The position numbers and the translations under genes were made by a program. Of a stretch of DNA of 64,000 nt, positions 33,781 to 44,635 are shown piece by piece. Within the stretch, counting starts at the first letter, position 1, and every line of letters starts with the position of its first letter. Below the pieces are notes generated by a model. The model ran no database searches, was not told the origin of the DNA, and was given only the letters and a program-made list of their open reading frames with translations. Origin of the DNA: Ophioderma brevispina. Taxonomy: Eukaryota > Echinodermata > Ophiuroidea > Amphilepidida > Ophiodermatidae. Location of the stretch: NCBI GenBank assembly GCA_023653785.1, contig JAMKCH010041334.1, positions 1 to 64,000 of the forward strand, written 5' to 3'.

Positions 33781-33831
33781 GTGTGTTACCATATCACAAT
33801 AGTTCCCATTAGAAAAGCTAATAATGACGAG
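33781..33831 (+). CDS. possible internal host exon (51 nt)
   Basis: An excellent acceptor (TTTACCATCTTTCCTTTTAG, ending 33780) and a good donor (GACGAG/GTAATATG) flank 51 bases. Only one of the three frames is open, giving VCYHITIVPIRKANNDE in phase 0 to 0. No family is recognised. The next acceptor downstream (CACCCATTTTCAG near 34290) would put an immediate stop in this frame, so any partner exon lies elsewhere. Confidence 0.35.
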
Positions 33832-34435
33832 GTAATATGACGCTAGAAACCTCAGTGGGACTAGCCTTTATTTGACCATCTTGTTCTGTAAGGACGTTTT
33901 CACTCGGGCGAGACAAAAATCTGTGGGGAAGGACGTAAGTGTTGTGATTTCCTAAGCTGTTGACAAGGCAGCGTTTTACGCCTTCGACTCGCTCTTATCT
34001 TAAAAACTTGATAATATGAGGCGTGAAGGCTATTTTCATGCAGTCTTGGAGAACATGTGTTATTTTGTCGAGTAATATTTTCAGTTATGTCAACCCGATT
34101 GACCCGATTGATTTTTTAATAGCAAATTGGTTTTTATAACGAGTATGTGGGTAAAGGACAGAGTCACGCTATATATATCTATATATATTTTCTTAAAATA
34201 AATCGCTTAATTAGTAGAAATAATTAGTAGATAATATTTGAAGAGGCGTCCCTGTTGGATCCTTATTGACAAATCACCCATTTTCAGTAGCAGGTGTGGT
34301 GTGGAATTTCTGCGTCGTCTGGGTTCCGATTTATATATAGTTGTACGACTCTTTAATTATAATACTAGTACTGATTAGCTATCGAATTCTGTTCGCTCGT
34401 AGCGCGTTTGACATAGTGCTGCGCTCAATTCTCAC

Positions 34436-34512
34436 CTGTTCTTCATCAGCGTCATCTAATCTTGAAGCAAAAAGTTCTCTTACGCTCGGTGTTTCTGTTC
34501 TTTTACCTGGAG
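34436..34512 (-). CDS. possible internal host exon, minus strand (77 nt)
   Basis: Read on the minus strand, the acceptor TTTGTTTTGCAG precedes 34512 and the donor CAG/GTGAGAATT follows 34436. Two bases complete a split codon, then 25 codons are open to a phase-0 end. They contain VRELFASRLDDADEEQ, an acidic, protein-like sequence. The other two frames have early stops. This is the most convincing host exon in the window, though the protein is not recognised. A second minus-strand candidate at 51424-51502 ends in the compatible phase, but a link over 17 kb is speculation. Confidence 0.45.
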
Positions 34513-36340
34513 CTGCAAAACAAATGTCATTGGTTTATATGAATGAAAAAATATTTAGGGCTCGATGCAAAATGCTGTTTGTTCTTTATTGCTATTTTAT
34601 TTGTTTTTATTAATTGTAATGCAATTATACGGTAACTTAATTATTACTTTGAAGTGTTCAAACTGTATCAATTCTTCATTAATATGCGTATAAATGTACA
34701 TGAATTAATTCTCCCTATGGGCAACTTATCGAAGCCTTTTTTAGTCTTCAACTGGCAAACCATGTAATACACTCAAATTGTATACGTGACAATGTATCTA
34801 ATGAACAACGAAAACGTCATGACTTGTTTGCAATAAATGGAATGAAACCTGAGCTGTCAGAAAGATAATGTATTCAAACAGTAACTCATTAGGAACACTT
34901 TGCTTGCGAAAACACTTCATTTTCGCTGCTAATAAGAATCTAGTTTCTCAATTTCTATCAACCCATTTGATGAAATAGCACACTGTATTTCGGATAAATC
35001 CTTTCAATTACCTGCGGCATTACTTTTAATTAATAACATACAATTTGATTTCAGAAGATATAATTTCTGAAAAGTAATAAGAGATGGTTTAGGAGATTCC
35101 AATCAATAGCAACTTCAATTCGGTTTCATCTTGTAGTATTTCAAAAATTACAAAGTATACTTTGTTTTCCTTTTTAATCATTGCTGGTGGCAGTAATAAA
35201 CTAATGACTATTGATTTGAAACAAAACACAAGGATCAGGCATTTGTCTCCCTCGCTACTCCCCCACCAAAGTCAATTTAAATCTCAGCCCAGAGGTGATG
35301 ATGACAAACCACATTGTATATTCACAAATATCTTTACACTTTCTTTTGATGGCGTGAATGTCGTTCTCTTCAAAACAGCTGAATAATTATTTTCTATTTA
35401 CTGTTCATTTGGAAAGTGTCTTTTACCTGTTTGGACCCGCAAATCAGTTAAACACATCTTTAAAATTTTGTACTTCTGATGTAGCTACATAACCGATAAA
35501 TATGATTCCTGTGTGTGATTTTTGTTAGTTTTATTTGATCGACACCAAATCATGTTCCTAATAGTTACGTGGATTATAACAGCCAGTTTAAATGCTTACT
35601 CTCAGTTTACTTAAGAATGGGAGATGATTGTAATAGTTAACGCCATTTGTACTTCCACACTAATAAATAGTAATCATGCTGATATAATCTGCAATTTAAT
35701 ATAGTTTGAAATATTGGCACACTGCCTAGCCTGTCATTGTCATCAAATCGGTCACAAATGACTTTAATAACGCCTGGCGATAGCACACGTCACGTATTTC
35801 CTTATAAACACATTACAGCGTCTATGCCAACAATGACAATTTTAGTGATATTTTTGAGTAGAGAAATGAGAGATGTGTGGTGGGTACTCAACATACTCAA
35901 GAAGTGCTAAATCGATAGGACCGGAGCCAAGCTGAGCTGCATTATTACAAACACTGCTTATTCCAGTTCGTCTGCCTTGGGGCTGTTATATGCATATGTT
36001 TCTCGACTGTTTTAACGGATTTATGATTATGGATGAAGCATTGCAGAAGGGAACCGATAATAAGATCGTCCGATTGATAATACGAAGTGTCTCTAAAAGA
36101 ACATTACAATTGCAATCTTCCTCTTCTTGACGAAAATAATCGATTATAGTTTTAACCTACTTATTGTTTTAAGAATACGTGATGAATATATTTGAAACAA
36201 AAACAGCAACAAAACAAAGGTCAGTGAGAGAATAAATTCTGGATAAAGTGTGACAATTTTTGTGAAAGAACTTCCAAACACAGAGTTCATGACTCCAGCA
36301 TAAATACTCTATTTCAGTGGGGTCAACAAACATTAAATTT
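34513..36340. other. unique non-coding DNA
   Basis: The 74-codon frame 35162-35386 has no known motif. A donor-like site at about 35423-35428 on the minus strand has only a weak acceptor. No repeats were found. Confidence 0.35.
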
Positions 36341-36359
36341 AAAAAAAAAAAAAAAAAAA
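36341..36359. repeat. poly-A run (19 A)
   Basis: Nineteen consecutive A, followed by TAAATAATTAG. It is not preceded by any recognisable retroelement end, so it is a simple repeat or the tail of an unrecognised short retroelement. Confidence 0.8.
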
Positions 36360-36779
36360 TAAATAATTAGAAAAAATCACGGTTCAGCAAACATTGGTGG
36401 AAAGTTTTATGTACAATCCCAAAGATAGTAGGCATTTTAAAAATTACTCCTCCTCAATTGAGTGTTAACATTACACTAGTCAGAATAAGGACTATATAGC
36501 TCTAACGTCCCTAAAGGAAATTCTGACGATCACCGCAAAAAAAGGAGGTAGCGTTATTTTTCTTGGTTAGATTTAGGGTGCATTTCCCCCTAACAAAAGG
36601 CATGGGTCTGCTCCGTGCAATTTTTAAAAAAGTGCCTTTCAATGGCAGTTTTCAAACTAATAGTCCCGGTGCTTCGCTTTGCCAAGCGTCCACCCAAATT
36701 GGTTTTTATGGTTTCTAGGCAACATTGACTGCTGATTCCAAATCTGGATGATGCCACCTTGGCATCATTGAGCATTGTG

Positions 36780-37940
36780 AGATAGGGAAGGGGGTAATTA
36801 ACAGGGTAAAATTTGTAAATGTTTCATGTGGATTTGAAATATGTTAGAAGTGTTTTATCTTGTCCTAAGGTTTAAAAAAGGTCTAGTTTAAGTCAATACC
36901 TGCACCTTTTGTGTTTACACTACAGACCAAAATTTGTTCAGGTCATCATGGGATTAATATTTTACAACGATCCGATTTGTTTCAAATTGGTTTCAAATTG
37001 TCGTATGGGAAATGTTAAACATAAAATAAACCTTTACTCAGTCATCATGGCTAATGTATCTACAGAGACTAAAATGATTAACCCCCATAGACCCTGTTGA
37101 CCTTCTCCATTCTTTCCCCCTTTTTATACCACAATGTCCCACACAGTGTATTACCGATTTTGACATTAATATCAAACAGAATGAAGGAAATTTGAGCCCA
37201 TTTTGAAAAGAATCTGTGCATTCTAAATTCTTTACCCCAGGATGACCTTGAACCATTTTAGACTTTGATGTGTTAAAAGTAATGTCCTAGATATAGCAAC
37301 TATACCTTTTTTTAATCCATAGGACCAGATGAACATGACTATACACCTTTTTAACCCATTATGAAGCATTTACAAATTTTACCCCTGTAATTTCCCCCCT
37401 ACCCTCTCTCCAAATGCTCAGGATGCCAAAGGGGCAGCATCCGATTTAGATTCAGTAGGTCAATCTTGCTATAAACCATCAAATATTTTGTGTGGACTCT
37501 GGCGCAAGGTCACATGCAAGGTTCTTTGGGCCGGGCACCAGACTATAATGATTAGCTATCGCTCCTAAAATTTCGGACCTAACACCTATAGTTAGGGATC
37601 TGGTGAGTGAAAGGGTGCACTTCCGGATAAAAGTGTGATTTTGGCACACAGTAGCTTGGAACATCCATTCAAGAAACTGATGGAAGCACTTGCACACCCT
37701 TTTGTGGCCATCTTGGATTTCAGATGCCGCCTTCCATACCCTAATTTTGGACAATATCTTGGAAACTAAAAATAGCTAGAGACTTCATTTCAATGGCTAT
37801 ACCCACATTTGTGGAGGTCAGTGGATCTTATAATTAATTTTAAAAGAGCTTCCGGTGCAGCCATCTTGGATTCCAAGATTGCCGCCTTCCAAAACCTATT
37901 TTCCACAATCTTTGGAACTAAAATCTTATAGACTTCATTC
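36780..37940. repeat. dispersed repeat (relatives at 25.6-26.5 and, inverted, 47.27-47.60 kb)
   Basis: GCACTTCCGGATAAAAGTGT, TTTTGGCACACAGTAGCTTG, GATGGAAGCACTTGCACACC and GCCATCTTGGATTTC match the reverse complement of 47460-47580. CAACTATACCTTTTTTTAAT and GACCAGATGAACA match 26.4 kb. No coding sequence. Confidence 0.65.
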
Positions 37941-37942
37941 GG

Positions 37943-38022
37943 GATGAATTCAGTATTCTGCGACCACATCCATTACATACATTTATTCCGTTGAGGTGCT
38001 GCTGAATTTCATAGGGTGTTGG
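37943..38022. mobile_element. worn hairpin with TTTATTCCGTT core (family H-like)
   Basis: GGGATGAATTCAGTATTCTG resembles the left arm of the hairpin at 57518, and ATTTATTCCGTTGAGG matches its loop and that of the elements at 51.8 and 18.4 kb. The right arm is poorly kept. Confidence 0.4.
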
Positions 38023-38059
38023 CACAATACAAAATTCCTTTCCCTTCATTCCAAGGCTC

Positions 38060-38320
38060 ATACCACCAATGGTTGGGGGTTCAAGCTTATCACCCTCCTC
38101 GTGGGAGCCCAGAAACTTGATCTTGACAGCCGAATGAGTGAATCAACCTGAGGCTACGCAACAGCTGTTGTCTTTTTCAATTCAGTTCCTGTCTTTTTAC
38201 TCACTGTTGTCTCTTGTTTTTATCTCACTATTGTATTTTTATCATGCCCCCGTCCGAGGACACACCCTGATGTCAGTCTGGAACACGTGCCCTATTAGGG
38301 CAGGCATCACACGGATGTCA
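38060..38320 (+). mobile_element. probable 5' region of the LINE that follows
   Basis: A pyrimidine-rich segment (CTTTTTACTCACTGTTGTCTC) runs into the LINE endonuclease frame with no other element between. No promoter motif can be proven. Confidence 0.35.
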
Positions 38321-41300
38321 AGTCAGATGGCATCTTAGTGCTTCAAGTGAACGTGGAAGGTCTCACGAGGGCAAAGATAAACATATTCGACATCTCACAT
38401 ACGCATAACGTCAACTGCGATCTCCTCCAAGAACACCTCAACTGACCGTTCCATTCTGAACATCTGCGGCTACACTATATAGCTGCACACTACCCATGGA
38501 ATTGTCACCTTTGCTAGCACCTCAGCTCAATGGAAAAAATTGCATCCTCACCTGCAGACTCCACCTTAATGGGCAACGACCCAATTGCATGTGTCTAGTC
38601 ACCACTGTTGTACAAGCCACCTAACCATCGGCTCAGTAGACCTCTACCGACTTATGGTGCACGTTTCCTTTACGCTGGCAACTTTAATAGCCATATCATT
38701 ACCTGGGGTTACTGGAATACTAACCCAACGGGGCCACCCTAGTGGACTGGGCTTCCAAATCGGCGTACAACTTTTGCAAGACCCCAAGCAACCAGGAGGT
38801 TTCTACTCTGGAAGGTGGAATATAATTACAAATCCCATGACCTTGCATTGCAACATGGACACATCTCTGTTCTGTCTCGACCCGCGTTCCGAAAGTCCCA
38901 ACACAGCCATCAAGATCGCTCAGGAGAGCCTGCTAATAGCCTGTACAAACAAAGCCAGTAAAAAGGTGCCGCAAGCAGACTGGGGACACTTAAGAACCCT
39001 GGTGGATCAGAAGTGCCCAACCTCCGACACCAACTCTGCCACTGAGACAATTCCTACATTGCATTGTTGTAAATCTTTATTAATATAGCAAAAGAAGACC
39101 CATCCACGGGGCTGTCGTAGCAAGTTATCTCCCATCCTGGTGAGGAATGTGATACTCTTACAATGATTCCTGAATATGAACCCGCGGGAAAGAGCGTATC
39201 CAAGGCTTGCAGATACTGACCGAAAACTGCTTGGACAGGAAATGCCGTGAACGCTGGGAGGAGAGGGTCAAGGGAATCGACTTCACTTACTCCAGCGGGA
39301 AGCCTGGAAGACTATAAACCGCCTCACCAGCAGAATTTCAAACCATCGAAAGTCCAGTGACTGCCAACTCAATGCTGAGCAACTCCTCGCAAACGGTCGT
39401 TTCAAGATCATTTGATAAAGATCACATTCGCTCTGTTAAAAAGAGATCACCACACTTCGTTGAGCCCCTGGCCCGGCGTGGACAAGTCACTTTCAACACC
39501 CTTCTCACTACCATGAGTACATCTTGCTAGCAGCCCAACTAAAGAGTGGAATGCCCAGGGGCCTGATAATTCTAGCGGAGTTCCTGATGCGATGCGGCCC
39601 ACGATGTCTTGAATAGCTCCAGGAGTTCTACACATTGGTGCCTTACCAATACCGCGTCCTACCCAAGATCTGGAGGAGGGCTACTATCATCGCACTCCCC
39701 CAAACCCAAACAAGACTGTCGACAACCCTAAGAAATACCGCACAATATCACTACTGTGTGTGTTTCCTTCAAACCTTGAGAGATGATCCTGGCCGGCTGG
39801 AACCCGTCGTCAATCCCCATTGCTGACGAACAAGCAGGATCTCGCCGTGGCCGGAGCATGTCCAACCAGATTGTAAATGCTCACAAATGATATGACGGAA
39901 AAGCTTTGATTGAAAAGCGTCGTAAGGCAGGCGTCATCCTGGTGGACCTTACTGCAGCATACGACACCGACATGTGGCACCAGGGCCTGACACGCAAGCT
40001 TATTCAGGAACCATTCAAGAATAGTCACATTGTACATCATATTAACATCATGATTAAAACTTTAGCTTTATTCTCAAGACAGTGATGGGCCAGAGTCAGA
40101 GTAGTCGTCTGCGTCGTCTGAGGAACGGAGTAACACAAGGATCTGTACTGGCTCCCATTCTGTTCAGCTTGTATATCAGCGATTTACCTCAAACAACATC
40201 TAGACAATATGGCTACGTCGACGATCTTGCCCTTCTCCACTCAGACGGCAGCTGGACAGAGTAGAAAGTACACTTACTGCAGACATGGCCCTACTTGCAG
40301 TATATCTCAAGACCTGGAGGCTGAAGCTGAGCCAAGCCAAGTCCACCGCTACTGCCTTCCATCTCAACACCAAAGAAGCTCATCGTCAGCTTCAAATCAA
40401 CCTCAATGGAGCGCCTCTGCCATACAGTCCTACACCAACCTATCTGGGACCCACTGCAAACGAGAAGAAAGGCATCTCGCCTTGCGATGCTACAGAAGAT
40501 CAGGACCGGTCAGGTTGCCATACCGGCGCAAAAGTTCCTACAGCCAGTTCTACGCCCCACTCGCCACCACCATAGCAAAGCTTATCAAAGATATTCCACA
40601 AAGAAAGACTGCTTCAAATACTCATTCTTTATTAGAACCATATCCGACTGGAACTCATTACCAGAAGACGTGATAAACATCGAAGACACAGAATCATTTA
40701 AGAGAGTAGTAACAGAGCATCTCAAGATAGTACCCTCGAAGAGCAACTAATTTTTTTTCATGCGCACACCCATTCCTCTGCGTTTGGTCCCAAATGGGAT
40801 GTTGCAGAGTACCGTGTAGAAAGAAATCTGGGAGTGAAGCTTGACCGGCAACTTACTTACCGGCAGCACCTCGAGTCCGTATGCGGCAAGGTATCTTCGA
40901 GGAACAACCTCCTGTGCCGACTTGCTGGATCCTCATGGGGTGCCAGCCCAAAGACTCTACGCACCACCGCCTTGGCTCTGGTCTACAGCGCTGCTGAATA
41001 TGCCGCCCCAGCTCTCACACAAAGAAGCTGGACACAGCACTCAACGAGACCTTGAGAACCATTACTGGTTGCCTCCGTCCCACTCAATCTGAGTTTCTAC
41101 CAGTGCTTTCAGGCATTGCACCTGCAGTGCTTCGGAGAGAACACCACACGTACAAACTGGTGAATAAGGCTCTGCTGGACAACAAGCACCTGCTGCATAA
41201 CACTGTCAAAGAATCACACCAGCTCGGCAGACAGAGATTGTGCTATCGTTGACTTTTCTGGCGACACGCTGCTAAACTCTCCAGCTCCCCATTCAACAGA

Positions 41301-41645
41301 CATGGAATACTGCCTGGATAGAGACTTCAAGACCAGACCAACTCACTATTACACCTATGACAGAACTACCACCTGGTAGCAATCTTCCACGCAAGGAATG
41401 GGTTACCTTAAACCGGATTCCCACAGGAGTCGGTCGCTTCAACAGCAATATGCACCGATGGGGGCTGCGACCATCTCCAGCCTGGCAATGTGGTTCTCCA
41501 TCACAGACTGCGGATCACATTCTCAATGAGTGCCCTACCTTTCGTCCACCGGTGGACATAGACTTCTCAAACTCCAACCAATCAACAGTGAGCTGGCTCC
41601 GCCGTCTACAACATATTTAGCTGCTGCCTCATACGCAAGAAGAAG
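38320..41645 (+). pseudogene. near full-length jockey/CR1-superfamily LINE remnant (endonuclease and reverse transcriptase)
   Basis: The endonuclease part begins LQVNVEGLTRAKINIFDISH (about 38341), then YAGNFNSHIITWGYWNTNP (about 38670; family form GDFNSH) and SGRWN.ITNP. The reverse-transcriptase part has PKIWRRATIIALP (about 39663), KYRTISLLCV, ADEQAGSRRGRS, VILVDLTAAYDT (motif A, 39934-39966), RNGVTQGSVLAPILFSLYIS (about 40120-40180), YVDD (40214-40225), LAVYLKTWRLKLSQAKSTAT and YLG. The thumb resumes after an insertion with NLGVKLDRQLTYRQHLESVC and ends in LNRIPTGVGRFNSNMHRWGL, CGSPSQTADHILNECP (about 41490-41540). A short AAGAAGAAGAAG tail at 41636 closes it. Many shifts and stops show it is inactive. 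Confidence 0.9.
40455..40750 (+). pseudogene. second LINE fragment (CR1/L2-like C-terminus) nested in the first
   Basis: The host LINE breaks after YLG (about 40440) and resumes near 40795 with the YRVERNLGVKLD segment. Between them is an unrelated frame with SRLAMLQKIRTGQVAIPAQ, RHHHSKAYQRYST, YSFFIRTISDWNSLPEDV and FKRVVTEHL. This is the C-terminal block common to another LINE group (RL.ML.KI..GLVAIP, FKYSFFPRTI..WNSLP). It stops after SKSN and is followed by a T-rich stretch (40751-40759). It is 5'-truncated and nearly open, so younger than the host LINE. Confidence 0.8.
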
Positions 41646-42010
41646 AAGCTACACCCACATTTTTGGGGCCAACAAATCTTATGGTGTAATTTTTAAAGAG
41701 CTCAAGTGGCAGTCATCATGATTTTTTTAATTCAAAATGGCCGCCATCCGCTCCATACTTTAAATTATATCTTGATCATCAAAACAAGCTAGGAATATAA
41801 ATGTGATGTCTCTACCCATATTTATTGTGTCCAGGAATATAATGAAGTGAATCTCAAAGACCTAAGGTGGCAGCCATATTGAATATATCAAAAAATAAAA
41901 AATGGCTACCATTTGTGACATAACGCAATGATATTTCAATACCCTTATAAGCGTAGAAAAATCAATCTTGTGTTACCATGCATACCTGTAGGGTCAAGGA
42001 ATTAAATTTT
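41640..42010. repeat. GGCGGCCATTTTGAA-type repeat block between two LINEs
   Basis: AATTCAAAATGGCCGCCATC, then GTCTCTACCCATATTTATTG, GTCCAGGAAT and AAAGA.CTAAGGTGGCAGCC show the usual block order of the family. Confidence 0.6.
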
Positions 42011-42068
42011 TTTAAAAAAAGCTCTTTAGTGTTGTTTATTGTTATATGAGAAATTAACATGAACCTGT

Positions 42069-43095
42069 CGTTTTATCGATGCAGACGATTTTTGAATTAG
42101 CGCACAAGATGTAGACTTCACAGTTGTTGCAGAGATTCTCTCCAAAGCTCTGGATGGACTCACACCTTATTATGAGGAAAACCACCTATGTGCAAATCCA
42201 TCCAAGACACAGGTGTGTGCTTTCCATCTATGCAACCGTGAAGCCAAACGTCAGCTTAAAGTAACCTGGTCTGGAACACCCCTGGGGCACTGCGATAATT
42301 CTGTCTACCTAGGAGTTACCTTGGACTGCGCTCTCTCTTATAAGACCCACATCAAGAAGACGAAGAGTATAGTATGTTCATGCAATAACATCTTGAATAA
42401 ACTTGCTGGCACCGAATGGGGTGCTCGCCGACATATTCTAAGATTGACAGCACTCGCCCTGTGCTACTCATGTACAGAGAATGCCTGCCCTGTATGGGAA
42501 AGATCAACCCATGCCAAGAAGCTTGATCCTCCTGCCGGCTTATCACAGGATGTCTTTGCCCAACTCCGACGGAGAACTTATACATCATAGTGTAGTAAGC
42601 ATGCAAGAGCGTAGCTGCCAAGTCTCTAATGTGAAGCACCCTATATCCAGACAGAGACCTGCTGCTAACTGCCTTAAATCCAGAGAGAGTTTGTTAAGCA
42701 ACCCCTTGAAACAGCCTCTATTAGTCTAAGAGCCCCTTGTGGAAAGAAAGACTTGCTATCAAGAAGTAACATCTATTGGTATTTAACCTGGTGATCATCT
42801 GCCACCTGGAGCTGACTCCTCGTGGGCTGAACGGCGATGTCTCAACAGATTGAGAACCAGAATCGGCCGATCTAAGGTTTCCTTTCAGAAGTGGGGCTAC
42901 CTGGAAGCAGATAAGGACACTACCTGTGGGTGTGGAACAGCACCACAGTCAGTGGAACATTTCTTGGTCTGCCCGCTGTTGGAGCAACAAGGCACAGACA
43001 ATTAAGGACCTTACGGAATTTAGTGAAGCAGCCAGATGTTGAACCCATCTCTGGCTAGATAATATTTGAGAACCACTGTTTGGATACGATAAGAA
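42069..43095 (+). pseudogene. LINE reverse-transcriptase 3' half (same clade, different family)
   Basis: The fragment starts at the catalytic motif, RFIDADDF (about 42071-42094), and continues VDFTVVAEILSKALDGL, NPSKTQVCAFHLCNREAKRQ, YLGVTLDCALSYKTHIKKTK and LNKLAGTEWGARRHILRLTA. After frameshifts it ends in RLRTRIGRSK-like, WGYLEADKDTTCGCG, and SVEHFLVCPLLEQQ. Its architecture equals that of the LINE just upstream, but the sequence is clearly another family, the one whose 3' end also lies antisense at 755-1215. It is 5'-truncated exactly at the palm. Confidence 0.85.
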
Positions 43096-43517
43096 GAATG
43101 ATGTCCAATATCTGGCATATCAGCACCAATTTCAGGAAGAGCCAAAATGTGCTCTTCCAGGATGTTGGGAGAATCATAGATGTTGGACACACTGCTATCA
43201 CCTTTACCATCTTTGAAGTCTGCCCATGGTTGTATTCAGAACTGCCGACATGGAAAATATTGACCAGCACAAGCAATCCAACTTGTCAAAAATTGAGTTC
43301 CATCTTCCATGGCACCAAAATTACTTTGACCAGTCGTGTTTCAAGCGAAAACTCTGGTGTTAGCATGGAACCTCTTGATATAAGCAGAGGGGACTAGTCT
43401 CAGAGATCTCATTTGCCAGACTTCTATGTCATTGTGCCACCTACAGAGATTGAATTTAATACTGATGTGGTTCTCAAGAAGGATGTAAGCCAGTCAGACC
43501 TGTACGAGATAGAATAA
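43080..43517 (+). pseudogene. unclassified 146-codon frame with one internal stop
   Basis: The frame from 43080 to the TAA at 43515 has only one stop, the TAG at 43395. The first part contains ISTNFRKSQNVLFQDVGRII and AITFTIFEVCPWLYSELPTW. After the TAG it continues LPDFYVIVPPTEIEFNTDVV and KKDVSQSDLYEIE. Base composition is more even than in the flanks. It sits between a LINE 3' end and repeat family R, with no visible splice sites. It could be a retrotransposed or captured gene fragment, or a transposon protein of unknown type. The first codons overlap the LINE's 3' terminus. No family is recognised. Confidence 0.4.
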
Positions 43518-44030
43518 TTAGGCTAGCGGGCAAGATCTCATAGCCTTACAAATGCTACAAAGTACACAATTTGCCTAAATAAATCGCTCTTAAAATTATC
43601 AAAATCAGTTCTACGTGTGTTCTCACTTCTAGTATGGGCACATTTTCGTGAAAATGAATTAAGTGTATCTCCTTTTTTTCCCTGAATACATTGACCAAGA
43701 GATGTACACCACATTCCATTACTCCAGCAAATAATGGTGCTATTGATAAGTAAATCCGCCGTTATGAATAGGATGAATAGGACAACGACTTCAGATTCTC
43801 TGGCCTACTGCAAAACCATTGTTATTGTCCATGACGTTAAAAGCTTTTAAATTTTCAACGCCCGGTTTAGATTGACTACAGCCTCGTTCTCAAAGAAAAT
43901 AAAACTCAAACTTCTGTGGAGTTTAATAACTTTGATCGTATATTTTATCATTTATTCAAAAAGAAAACGAAGATGAGCAAAAATCATGTAAGAAGTTTGA
44001 TTGGCAAGGCTATGACCTAACATCTGGTGC

Positions 44031-44042
44031 AGAACCAACCCC
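44031..44042. repeat. target-site duplication, left (AGAACCAACCCC)
   Basis: Identical to 46156-46167 on the other side of the poly-G-ended insertion. The uninterrupted relatives of this site (GCAGAATCAACACCC at about 10877, GCAGAACCAAATCC at about 11757) carry it once. The duplication is 8 to 12 bp, depending on whether CCCC belongs to the element. Confidence 0.8.
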
Positions 44043-44094
44043 GGGGGGGGGGGGGGGGCACTCATGTGTAATTGTTGTAAGCACGCGCGTGAAT

Positions 44095-44320
44095 GACTTT
44101 CAATAAATGAACCTAAGCTAGGATTCCGAAACCTTCTTCAAAACGACCCTAAACAAGGATTGACCCAAGCCAAAGGATACCTAAACGAGGATGCGGATGC
44201 AAAGATATACCCAAAACAAGGATTTCACCCAAGCAAGATACCCTAAGCGAGGACTCGGATGAAATAGGCCTATATACAAACAAGGATTGATAATGCTCAA
44301 ACACCCTAAATTGGGACTGA
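44095..44320 (+). repeat. subterminal CCTAAACGAGGAT-type repeat cluster, left
   Basis: CCTAAGCTAGGATTCCG, CCCTAAACAAGGATTGACCC, CCTAAACGAGGATGCGG, CCAAAACAAGGATTTCACCC, CCTAAGCGAGGACTCGG and CCTAAATTGGGACTG follow at 35-45 bp spacing. The same unit recurs at 45985 and 46040 near the other end, on the same strand. Repeats like these are often transposase binding sites. Confidence 0.75.
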
Positions 44321-44334
44321 TATTACTGAAAATA

Positions 44335-44635
44335 TGCAAATGAGCTCATTAATAGGCACAAATAGTGATGACAGTGATGGTATTACTTACATCCAACAAT
44401 ACCCACATACTAAGTTTTGTCAAATTTGGACATTGGGATCTTGTAGACGTTCACTTATAGTAAAAACAATTTAAACCAATCAGCCAAATATGCAAAGCGC
44501 TCATAAGGGGCCATAAATAGTGATGACACGGTGCATGGGTATTACTGCATGCACCACTACCTACATTCCAAGTTTTGTCAATTCAGAATTGGGATTTGAA
44601 GTTCACCCTTTTAGTTAACAAGCAATACTAAGTTG
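44335..44635 (+). repeat. two-unit tandem repeat, period about 155 bp
   Basis: ATATGCAAATGAGCTCAT ... AATAGTGATGACAG ... AAGTTTTGTCAAATT ... GTTCACTTATAGT is followed by a diverged second copy (ATATGCAAAGCGCTCATAAG ... AATAGTGATGACACGG ... AAGTTTTGTCAATTCAG ... GTTCACCCTTTTAGT). Confidence 0.75.
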
